Positions 1 to 6,621 of a DNA stretch of 17,127 nucleotides are shown piece after piece. How positions within the stretch are numbered: position 1 is the first letter of the stretch; every line of letters begins with the position of its first letter. The position numbers and the translations under genes are program-made. The DNA lies in the NCBI GenBank assembly GCA_023398295.1, contig JAEWSL010000022.1:1-17127 (forward strand). Reading direction: 5' to 3'. The DNA is from Elusimicrobiota bacterium. Its GTDB lineage: Bacteria; Elusimicrobiota; Elusimicrobia; Elusimicrobiales; Elusimicrobiaceae. The notes under the pieces were generated by a model, which searched no databases, had not been told where the DNA came from, and saw only the letters and a list, made by a program, of their open reading frames with translations.

Positions 1-244
1 CTAAAACTATAATATCCTGCGGCGGGGCGATTGCAAGGCCGTTTTCCCCGGCGGCTTTAATTACCGCTTCCGGCGACTTAAAAATATTAATTTGGTAGCG
101 CAAATACTGATTTTGGGCTTCCTTAAATTCAATATCTTCCATAAGAGAAGCTATGCGCGCCCCCGTCTTTTCCTTCTGCACGCGCTCCATAGCAAGAATT
201 AAAATAAATAAGCCCGCAATAAAAATCCAGTAAATCGGTTTCAT
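1..244 (-). CDS. ftsL: FtsL-like cell division protein (3' end beyond window)
   Basis: About 81 codons are visible and the frame is still open at the left edge. The ATG lies inside the stop of rsmH (ATGA overlap), which points to translational coupling and fixes the start. The protein begins MKPIYW, then has one hydrophobic membrane segment (about residues 4-19, IFIAGLFILILAM), then a charged, probably coiled-coil stretch. Near the visible end is a motif ending GLAIAPPQDIIVL, like the 'GL..P....' end of FtsL/DivIC-type proteins. FtsL is a small bitopic inner-membrane protein that joins FtsB and FtsQ in the divisome. It normally sits directly after rsmH, as here. The cytoplasmic tail is only about three residues. 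The sequence is too short and fast-evolving for motif proof, so the name rests on position and topology. Confidence 0.7.
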   Translation of the reverse strand, partial: MKPIYWIFIAGLFILILAMERVQKEKTGARIASLMEDIEFKEAQNQYLRYQINIFKSPEAVIKAAGENGLAIAPPQDIIVL

Positions 245-1152
245 TTTACCCTCTCTATAAGGCGCAACTTTGCGCTGCGCGCGCGCGGATTTGCCTTTAC
301 CTCTTCGTAAGAGGGCTCTATAACCTTCTTGTTCACTAACGCAAATACGCCGCTTTGCGCCAAAGCCTTAAACCCCTGTTTTATTATCCTATCCTCGTCG
401 GAGTGAAACGTAAGAACAGCCGCGCGCGCGCCGCTTTTGAGCAAAATTTGCGAAATAACCTGCGGCAGCCCGCGCACGCAGTCCAGCTCGCCGTTAACGG
501 CTATTCTCAAAGCCTGAAAAACTTTTGTCGCGGGGTGTATTTTGCCAAAACGCGGGCTTACGCTTTCAATTATATGCGCAAGCTGCAAAGTAGTCCTAAT
601 TTCACTTTCGCGCCGCGCCTCAAAAATCGCAAAAGCAATTTGACGGGCTTTATATTCCCCCCCGTAATCGCGGAAAATTTCTTCAAGTTTCTCCACACTC
701 TCTTTGTTTACGATATCCTTCGCGCTTTGCCTCGCGCCGCCGTCAAAGCGCATATCAAGGGGGCCGTCCCTTAAAAAACTAAAGCCGCGCGCGGCGTCAT
801 CAAGCTGATAGGAGCTTAAGCCCAAATCAAATAAAGCGCCATCAACGCCGGCAAGACCTTCCCTCCGCAGGACGGAAGGAATTTCAAGATAACTTTTATG
901 GAAAGTTTTAAGCCTTGCGTCGTTTACGTTCTGGCGCGCCATTTTAAGGGCGTTTTCATCTTTGTCAAAGCCGAGCACCAAACTTTCCCCCCCGAGGAGA
1001 GAAAGCAAAGCTTTCGCGTGTCCGCCGAGGCCTAGGGTGCCGTCGGCAAAAACGCCGTTTTTAAGCGCGCCGCCATGCGCTATTAGCGAAGTTATTTCGC
1101 GCGCAAGCACGGGCTGGTGTTTCCAAATAAAGGTATTATCGCCCGCTGTCAT
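241..1152 (-). CDS. rsmH: 16S rRNA (cytosine-1402-N4)-methyltransferase RsmH (MraW)
   Basis: The 303-residue product has the usual family length. It transfers a methyl group from S-adenosylmethionine to N4 of C1402 in the 16S rRNA decoding centre. Visible family blocks are DGTLGLGGHA near residue 38 (SAM-binding loop), GFDKDENAL near 62, FDLGLSSYQLDD near 108, RGFSF..DGPLDMRFD near 121-137, HPATKVFQALRIAVNGEL near 207-224, LTFHSDEDRIIK near 248 (the family usually has FHSLEDR) and NPRARSAKLR near the C-terminus. Both ends overlap neighbours by an ATGA: the start with the stop of the metallopeptidase gene and the stop with the start of ftsL. The three are therefore probably translated in a coupled way. 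mraZ, the usual upstream neighbour, is absent. Confidence 0.96.
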   Translation of the reverse strand: MTAGDNTFIWKHQPVLAREITSLIAHGGALKNGVFADGTLGLGGHAKALLSLLGGESLVLGFDKDENALKMARQNVNDARLKTFHKSYLEIPSVLRREGLAGVDGALFDLGLSSYQLDDAARGFSFLRDGPLDMRFDGGARQSAKDIVNKESVEKLEEIFRDYGGEYKARQIAFAIFEARRESEIRTTLQLAHIIESVSPRFGKIHPATKVFQALRIAVNGELDCVRGLPQVISQILLKSGARAAVLTFHSDEDRIIKQGFKALAQSGVFALVNKKVIEPSYEEVKANPRARSAKLRLIERVK

Positions 1153-2306
1153 TTTTTAACCTCCGCATTGTTAAAAACAAACGCGCCGTAAGAAGGCAGG
1201 CCCGCGCTCTGCAACTGCGCCTGCCAAGCAAATTCAAGCGCGCTCAAGGTATTAAAAGGCATACCGTAAGCGCGGTATAAAGCGCGGCCGACTGGCATAC
1301 CTTTGCGCAAATTGTCGGCAAAAAGGTAAAATTCGTCCTTCGTCTTTGACGTCAGCAGATAACTGACCACGCTGTATGACTGCGCATACCAGGACAAAAT
1401 ATCCTGCTCGCCGTAAAAAGATAAATTGTTTACCGAAGAAAACTCCCCGAAATCCAGATAACGCCCGCTCTGGAAATCCCTCGCCTCGCGCTTTAGCCAG
1501 GCGTTGTTCTTATCGTCCTGGGCAAGACTTTGCATATAGACGGCAAAACCCTCGCTCAACCAAAGCGGGCTTGCCTTGGGATAAAAGAAGCCGTCAAAAT
1601 AAAGATGCGTCATTTCGTGCACCAGATTGCCGGCAAAATTGTAATTTTCAAGGATAAAAACGGCATTATCCCCCACGTCAGCGCAGGCAATGGACCAGGA
1701 AGGCTTATCTGTATATTTTGCATAGGCGTTTTTGGTTCTAAAAAGCATTAAAAACACTCTGTCAAATTTGGTGAAGAGAGAGAAGGGCATAATCTCTAAA
1801 ACCAAATCGCCGTGCAGTTCCTCAAGAAACTTCTTTAACTGCGGCGTTACGTCAAGCTGTTCCCTGTAAACCAGATAACTGTTGGTTTTAGCGGAATAAA
1901 AACCCTTGGGCAAAGCAAACAGACCGTCGCGCGAAATGCGCTTAAAAGAAATTAAGGATAGAGAAGAAGGCTCCCTTTTAATATCGCCAAAATCGCCCAA
2001 ATAAAACTTTTGGGAAGCGGTTTTGTCTTCCTCCGAAACAGGCGCGCTCTGCGTTTGCGAAGACGGCGTTAAGGCAGGGATATCGTCCCCTTCGGCCCCC
2101 TTAAATATGTCTTTTGCGGCAGCCTGCGGATTTTGTTTTTCAAAGCGCGCCTTGAGCCTTGCTTCTTTGTACTCGCGCACAGCCGAAGAAGGCGAAATAA
2201 TAAATTTCTGCACCCTTCTGCCTAAAAAAGCTTCGTCGGCAAGCAGAACGCATAATATCGCAAGCAAAGTGCCCAGCAGCAAGTTGATTCTTCTTGTTAT
2301 ATCCAT
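1149..2306 (-). CDS. Membrane-anchored gluzincin-type zinc metallopeptidase (peptidase MA-like)
   Basis: The 385-residue product starts with a basic MDITRR stretch and a hydrophobic segment (about residues 8-23), so it is probably anchored in the inner membrane with the rest outside. A low-complexity linker rich in Ser, Gln and acidic residues follows (about 75-98). The C-terminal half carries HEMTH at 230-234 and, 17 residues later, Glu252 in SEGFAVY. Together these are the zinc ligands and catalytic Glu of the gluzincin fold. WYAQSYSVVSYL near 307-318 matches the Tyr-containing block of peptidase MA-like proteins. The substrate is unknown. The gene starts 72 bp after rsmG, and its stop overlaps the rsmH start. 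A weak AGAGG lies about 14 bases before the ATG. The zinc-peptidase fold is well supported; a role in envelope or division protein processing is only inferred from position. Confidence 0.82.
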   Translation of the reverse strand: MDITRRINLLLGTLLAILCVLLADEAFLGRRVQKFIISPSSAVREYKEARLKARFEKQNPQAAAKDIFKGAEGDDIPALTPSSQTQSAPVSEEDKTASQKFYLGDFGDIKREPSSLSLISFKRISRDGLFALPKGFYSAKTNSYLVYREQLDVTPQLKKFLEELHGDLVLEIMPFSLFTKFDRVFLMLFRTKNAYAKYTDKPSWSIACADVGDNAVFILENYNFAGNLVHEMTHLYFDGFFYPKASPLWLSEGFAVYMQSLAQDDKNNAWLKREARDFQSGRYLDFGEFSSVNNLSFYGEQDILSWYAQSYSVVSYLLTSKTKDEFYLFADNLRKGMPVGRALYRAYGMPFNTLSALEFAWQAQLQSAGLPSYGAFVFNNAEVKK

Positions 2307-2378
2307 ATATACGCGCGGCCTCTTTTATAAATTCCCGCAAAACGCAAAACTAAGCAAAACAAACAAAGAGAAAACGGC

Positions 2379-3089
2379 TTAAATAACTGCTTTTCTAAAT
2401 ACTACTAATTTTCTGCCTTTATCATCAGAAGGCAAAGCGTAGGAAAAAGAAAGCGCTTCCTCCCTACTAGCGGCGCAAAACCCCTGTAATGGCAAAACAG
2501 TTTGCTGCTCCTGCGTCTGATAAGCTATAAAATAACCGCCCGCTTTAAGCGCGGCGCAGCAGACGGGCAAAATGTCTTCAAGCGCGCCCATGGCGCGCTC
2601 CGTTGTAAAATCAAAATCCCGCGCGGTATTGTCCGCATTTGCCCTAAGGCGCAAAACCTGCGCGCGCTTGAGCGCGCCAAAGCGCGAAGCAAGCTTAAAA
2701 ATTACCCATTGCAAAAAACCGCATCTGCGCTCAAGACTTTCAATTAAAGTTACCTCGGCGCGCTCCGCAAGAGCAATTTGCAGGGCAAAGCCTATATAGC
2801 CCGCGCCCGCGCCGAAATCGGCTATTTTAAGCGCGCGGGGAAAGCCGTTGTCTTCTTCAGCCAAACCCTTGGCGGAGGCAATTTTATTTATTAAAGCCGC
2901 GCCGACAAGCCCGTCCAAAATATGCCTGTCCCAAATTTCCTGCTTATCTTTAACGCTTGTCAAATTAAGGGAAGTCCGCTTTTCCCACACCAGGTCGGTG
3001 TAGGCAAGCAAAGCGTCAATTTGCCAGGTTTCAAAGGGCAGGCCCAAAGCGTTTATAAAATCCCCGCGCAAATCAAGAGAAGACTTCAT
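2379..3089 (-). CDS. rsmG: 16S rRNA (guanine-527-N7)-methyltransferase RsmG (GidB)
   Basis: The 236-residue product methylates N7 of G527 in 16S rRNA using S-adenosylmethionine. Recognisable blocks are WEKRTSLNLTSVKD near residues 35-48 (the family's 'NLTai.d' region), EIWDRHILDGL near 51-61 (the rH..DSL block), ADFGAGAGYIGFALQIAL near 90-107 (the SAM-binding glycine motif, usually GsGaGfPG) and LIESLERRCGFLQWV near 115-129. A strong AGGAG lies about 10 bases upstream of the ATG. The start lies 17 bp inside the end of mnmG, so the two are probably coupled. mnmE-mnmG-rsmG is a widely conserved order. parAB, which often follow, are replaced here by the metallopeptidase gene. The Tyr-Ile in the glycine motif is a mild departure from the family. 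Confidence 0.93.
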   Translation of the reverse strand: MKSSLDLRGDFINALGLPFETWQIDALLAYTDLVWEKRTSLNLTSVKDKQEIWDRHILDGLVGAALINKIASAKGLAEEDNGFPRALKIADFGAGAGYIGFALQIALAERAEVTLIESLERRCGFLQWVIFKLASRFGALKRAQVLRLRANADNTARDFDFTTERAMGALEDILPVCCAALKAGGYFIAYQTQEQQTVLPLQGFCAASREEALSFSYALPSDDKGRKLVVFRKAVI

Positions 3090-4848
3090 TTTTCCTGCTC
3101 CTCCTGAACTTTTCTATATTGACGGCGATAAGCTGCACGTCGGCCGGCGTTATACCCGCTATCCTTGAAACCTGCCCCAAGGTGCGCGGTTTTATTTTTG
3201 ATAATTTTTGGCTGCTCTCTATCAAAATCCCTTTAACCAAAGAAGGCTCAAAACCCTCGGGGATAAGAATGCTGTCTGCGTTTTGCAGGGTTTTTGCGTC
3301 CTTGATATTTCGCTCCAGATAGCCGCTGTACTTGCGCTGTATCTTGGCGGTGTTTTGCGCGTTTGCAAGCTGCCATACGCCCAGAGAACTTTCCACAATA
3401 TCAGCCTCGGGATTTTTTACAAGGGTTTCAACGGCGCGCTTATAATTTTCAAAATCAGCCTCGTATTTTTGAGGCAGAAGGCCGTACTTAAAAGCGTAAG
3501 GCGCAAGGCGCAAATCGGCGTTATCGCTTCTTAAAAGCAGGCGGTACTCCGCGCGCGAAGTAAACATTCTGTAAGGCTCGTTTACGCCTTTGGTGACGAG
3601 ATCATCTATAAGAACGCCGATATAAGCCTCGTCGCGTCTTAAAACAAAAGGCTGTTCCCCGCGGATTTTTAAGGCGGCGTTTATGCCAGCCATAAGGCCC
3701 TGTCCCGCAGCTTCCTCATAACCCGTAGTGCCGTTTACCTGCCCCGCCAAAAACAGACCGCTTACGGTTTTTACTTCTAAGGAAGGATACAGCTGCGTAG
3801 GCGGCAGATAGTCGTACTCAACAGCGTATCCCGAACGCGTAATCTGCGCGCGCTCAAGGCCCGCTATAGATTTAAGAAGTTTGTACTGCACATATTCCGG
3901 CAGGCTGGTGGAAAGGCCCTGTATATAAAATTCTTTCGTGCGCGCGCCCTCGGGCTCAAGGAAAACGGGGTGGCTTCTGTGCGCGGGGAATTTGACGGCT
4001 TTATCTTCTATAGACGGGCAGTAGCGCGGCCCTACGCTGTGGATATTGCCGCTGTAAAGCGCGCTTTCTTTCATATGCTCTTGGAGAACTTTTGCCGTTT
4101 CTTCCGTCGTTCTGGTGATATAACATTTAAGAAAATCTTTTTTCTGCGGACGGTTAAAGACGGATAGCGGCATATAATTTTCGTCGGAAGGCTGTTCGGT
4201 AAACTTAGTGAAGTCAACCGTTCTTGCGTTAATTCTCATAGGAGTGCCGGTTTTAAGACGCCCCGTTCCCAAATCCAAAGCGCGCAGGCTTTGGCTTAAA
4301 TATCTGCTTGCGTTATCGTTATATCTGCCGCCCTCAAACATAAGTTTGCCGATATGTATGGTGCCGCCCATAAAAGTGCCCGCCGTTATTATAACGCAGC
4401 GCGCGCCATAGCGCGCTTTGCGCAAAGTTTCAACGCCGGCGATGGAGCTATCGTCAGATAATACGGCGGTAACTTCGTCCTGCAGGACGGCAAGATTCTC
4501 GCAGCTTTCAAGATAATATTTGTAGGTAAACTGGTAAACTTTTTTATCGCATTGCACCCGAGGCGACCAAACGGCTTCCCCCTTGCCGGTGTTAAGCATA
4601 TGATAGTGCAAAGAACTTTCGTCGGTAATCTTTGCCATTGCGCCGCCAAGAGCGTCAATCTCGCGCACAATCTGCCCTTTGGCTATGCCGCCTATGGAAG
4701 GATTGCAAGACATTTGCGCAATAGTATCCAAATTCTGCGTTATAAGCAGCGTGCGCGCGCCCATGCGCGCAGCGGCAAGGGCCGCTTCGCATCCCGCGTG
4801 CCCGCCGCCTGCAACTATAACGTCAAAACACTCCGTAAATTCCGCCAT
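3073..4848 (-). CDS. mnmG: tRNA uridine-5-carboxymethylaminomethyl modification enzyme MnmG (GidA)
   Basis: The 591-residue product is slightly shorter than the usual 620-630. It is the FAD-dependent partner of MnmE that installs the (carboxymethyl)aminomethyl group on C5 of wobble U34 in a set of tRNAs. The N-terminus has the Rossmann FAD motif IVAGGGHAGCEAA (about residues 11-23), followed by QMSCNPSIGGIAKGQIVREI near 64-83 and LKTGTPMRI near 197-205, all family hallmarks. Further on are SIEDK (283-287), YDYLPPTQL and FLAGQVNGTTGYEEAAGQG (the second FAD-contact region), and FTSRAEYRLLLRSDNAD. The C-terminal domain ends QVSRIAGITPADVQL. It sits 46 bp after mnmE and overlaps rsmG by 17 bp. 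No strong Shine-Dalgarno is visible at this start. Confidence 0.97.
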   Translation of the reverse strand: MAEFTECFDVIVAGGGHAGCEAALAAARMGARTLLITQNLDTIAQMSCNPSIGGIAKGQIVREIDALGGAMAKITDESSLHYHMLNTGKGEAVWSPRVQCDKKVYQFTYKYYLESCENLAVLQDEVTAVLSDDSSIAGVETLRKARYGARCVIITAGTFMGGTIHIGKLMFEGGRYNDNASRYLSQSLRALDLGTGRLKTGTPMRINARTVDFTKFTEQPSDENYMPLSVFNRPQKKDFLKCYITRTTEETAKVLQEHMKESALYSGNIHSVGPRYCPSIEDKAVKFPAHRSHPVFLEPEGARTKEFYIQGLSTSLPEYVQYKLLKSIAGLERAQITRSGYAVEYDYLPPTQLYPSLEVKTVSGLFLAGQVNGTTGYEEAAGQGLMAGINAALKIRGEQPFVLRRDEAYIGVLIDDLVTKGVNEPYRMFTSRAEYRLLLRSDNADLRLAPYAFKYGLLPQKYEADFENYKRAVETLVKNPEADIVESSLGVWQLANAQNTAKIQRKYSGYLERNIKDAKTLQNADSILIPEGFEPSLVKGILIESSQKLSKIKPRTLGQVSRIAGITPADVQLIAVNIEKFRRSRKNEVFS

Positions 4849-4894
4849 AAATTTTTATTCCCGTTTAAGCCTGTTTACTGCCGCTTAAGCCGCC

Positions 4895-6256
4895 TTATTT
4901 GCCAACGCAGAATTTGGAAAATATTATATCCAAAATATCATCTGCGCTAACCTCTCCCAAAAGTTCGCGCAGTAAATTAAGAGCGCGGCGCAGGTGCTCG
5001 GCGCAAAGTTCGCCCTCGCGCAAATTGCCTTGGGCTTGCCGCAGTTCTTGGGCCGCAGCACAGAGGGCTTTGTAATGCTGCGCGCAGGTAATTATGATAT
5101 CCTGCCCGCCTAAAGAGCTCAACCCGAGAAGCTTTATTACCGCCTCTTTAAGATTATCTACGCCTTCCCCCGTCTTAGCCGAAACTAAAACCGCGCCTTC
5201 TGCCGCGCAAAGCGCGGCCGCGGCCGCCGCCGGCTGCTTACCCATCAAATCAGACTTATTTAAGACCTTTACAACGCGCGCTGCGCGCAAAGAAACTTCT
5301 TCAAAAAGCTTGTCCTGGGCGGCGGCGTTCTGCGAAAAATCGCGTACGAACAAAACGACGTCCGCCTGCTCTAAAGCCTGGCGGGAACGCGCAACGCCCT
5401 CTTTTTCGGCGCCGCAGGAAGCGGCGTTATTTATGCCGGCGGTATCAATTAAGAGAAGGGAATAATCTTTAACTTTAATATAAGTTTCAACGGTGTCGCG
5501 CGTAGTGCCGCTTTCTTCTGAAACTATTGCGCGCGCATAGCCGCAAAGGGCGTTAAGAAGGCTGCTCTTGCCGCTGTTGGGCAGGCCGATGATAGCGGTT
5601 TTTACACCCTCTTTTATAAGCCGCCCGCTGCTATAGGTGGCGCAAAGAGCGTCTATATGCGATAAAGTGCCGCTAAGAAGGTTTTGGGCTTTGGGCTTTT
5701 CAAGGGCGGGCATTTCGTCGTCGGCGTCGTCAAGACGCACTTCTATCTGAGCCAAAAGTTCGCTGAGGTTTGTTTTAATTTCTTTGAAAACTTTGGAAAG
5801 CCTGCCTTCTAAAATATTTAGCGCGGCTTTGTGCTGGCTCTTGTTTGAGGCGGCAATTATGTCGCAAACGCCCTGGGCTTGCGTCAAATCAAGCTTGCCG
5901 TTTAGGAAGGCGCGCATCGTAAATTCCCCGCCTTCGGCGGGACGAAGACCAAGACTGCAAAGCAACTCAAGCGCGCGCGCCTTTATGTAGGGAGAAGCGT
6001 GAAGGGATAGCTCAAAACAGTCCTCCCCCGTATAGCTTTTGGGGGCGGCGTAATAAACGGCGACGGCGGTATCAAGAATTTCTTTACCGTCGTAGACTTT
6101 TACAAAACAGGCTTCGCGCGGCGCAAAATTATCTTTTTTTGTAAGAGCGCAAAGCGCGCTTAAAGCCAGAGGCCCGCTTGCGCGCAAAAGAGCCAAAGCC
6201 CCGCTTGAGGGCGCGCTTGCGAAGGCGGATATGGTATCTTTATTTGCAACGTCCAT
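4895..6256 (-). CDS. mnmE: tRNA modification GTPase MnmE (TrmE)
   Basis: The 453-residue product is full length. It works as a dimer with MnmG on wobble-uridine modification, using a folate-bound one-carbon unit. The N-terminal tetrahydrofolate-binding domain starts DTISAFASAPSSGALALLR. The helical domain is interrupted by a G domain with G1 GLPNSGKSS (224-232), G2 TTRD (251-254), G3 DTAG (271-274) and G4 NKSD (333-336). The C-terminus ends FCVGK with Cys450, the family's conserved C-terminal Cys box. A run of alanines (residues 343-348) follows G4. It heads the left operon. The leader is AT-rich with no Shine-Dalgarno, and a TAAAAT box sits six bases before the ATG, so the message may be leaderless. 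Confidence 0.97.
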   Translation of the reverse strand: MDVANKDTISAFASAPSSGALALLRASGPLALSALCALTKKDNFAPREACFVKVYDGKEILDTAVAVYYAAPKSYTGEDCFELSLHASPYIKARALELLCSLGLRPAEGGEFTMRAFLNGKLDLTQAQGVCDIIAASNKSQHKAALNILEGRLSKVFKEIKTNLSELLAQIEVRLDDADDEMPALEKPKAQNLLSGTLSHIDALCATYSSGRLIKEGVKTAIIGLPNSGKSSLLNALCGYARAIVSEESGTTRDTVETYIKVKDYSLLLIDTAGINNAASCGAEKEGVARSRQALEQADVVLFVRDFSQNAAAQDKLFEEVSLRAARVVKVLNKSDLMGKQPAAAAAALCAAEGAVLVSAKTGEGVDNLKEAVIKLLGLSSLGGQDIIITCAQHYKALCAAAQELRQAQGNLREGELCAEHLRRALNLLRELLGEVSADDILDIIFSKFCVGK

Positions 6257-6262
6257 ATATAT

Positions 6263-6292
6263 ATTTTACTTTTTTATCCGCGCCAATGATAA
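6263..6292 (-). promoter_or_regulatory. Candidate promoter of the mnmE operon
   Basis: Read on the minus strand, TTATCA (6292-6287) is followed after 18 bases by TAAAAT (6268-6263). The ATG of mnmE begins six bases after this box. A start site at the usual distance would fall on the A of the ATG, giving a leaderless transcript. This agrees with the lack of a Shine-Dalgarno. The prediction is from hexamer matching only. Confidence 0.4.
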
Positions 6293-6306
6293 TAGATATA
6301 TTAAAG

Positions 6307-6378
6307 ACAACGGCATTTTGGTATAAAAAGAAAAACTGTCAGATGAACAATTTTCTTTTTATAGCAAAATGCTGTTGT
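6307..6378. repeat. Long imperfect inverted repeat (28-bp arms, 16-base loop)
   Basis: Arms at 6307-6334 and 6351-6378 are complementary at 26 of 28 positions. They begin ACAACGGCATTTTGG on the left and end GCAAAATGCTGTTGT on the right, with a 16-base loop at 6335-6350. It lies between mnmE and oadB, just beside repeat copy A (6385). It could fold into a long hairpin at the end of the oadB message, or be a small miniature-element relic. No protein is encoded. The two mismatches suggest that the stem is maintained or recently formed. Confidence 0.65.
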
Positions 6379-6384
6379 CGTCTT

Positions 6385-6558
6385 CTGTTGTTTAACTGGA
6401 AAAGCGAAGCTTGGACATTGCTTCGCATAGCTTACCCCGCATATGGCGCGCCGTTGGCGCGCAAGCCAAAAAATCTGTTGTTTAACTGGAAAAGCGAAGC
6501 TTGGCATTTGCATTGCTTTGCTTATTTGTTGAACGTGCGCTCAAGCGCACAACCAAAA
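6385..6558 (+). repeat. Dispersed repeat, copy A (two tandem units of about 90 bp)
   Basis: Unit 1 starts at 6385 and unit 2 at 6475, exactly 90 bases later. The first 30 bases of both units are identical and include AACTGGAAAAGCGAAGCTTG. Each unit ends in a hairpin: GCGCGCC/GGCGCGC around a GTT loop in unit 1, and GTGCGC/GCGCAC around TCAA in unit 2. A second copy in the opposite orientation lies at 11521-11694. Unit 1 matches its counterpart at about 83 of 90 positions and unit 2 at about 68 of 84 by hand alignment. The + strand frame is open here (LFNWKSEAW twice), but copy B has a stop, so it is not treated as a gene. The rest of the gene-free stretch 6559-6621 shows only an extended -10-like TGATATAAT at 6578-6586. 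Confidence 0.85.
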
Positions 6559-6621
6559 GAATGGAAAATTGTGCGCCTGATATAATCGTTGTTATCAGCA
6601 AATTGTCGTTAATGAAACGGG

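Noticed and set aside
355..774. Plus-strand frame of 139 codons opposite rsmH, and similar plus-strand frames opposite mnmG, oadB, oadA, cmk-plsC and pilT
   Set aside because: They are antisense shadows of well-supported genes, without family motifs or ribosome-binding sites.
6257..6286. TTGGCG-17-TATATA as the mnmE promoter
   Set aside because: The -10 would end one base before the ATG, which puts the start site inside the coding region; TAAAAT six bases before the ATG fits better.
6385..6558. CRISPR array
   Set aside because: Only two units, 90-bp period, the variable parts are also conserved in copy B, and no cas genes are present.
6178..6585. Plus-strand reading frame of 135 codons containing LFNWKSEAW twice
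   Set aside because: It starts inside mnmE, runs through the hairpin and repeat copy A, has no ribosome-binding site, and the same frame is broken by a stop in copy B.
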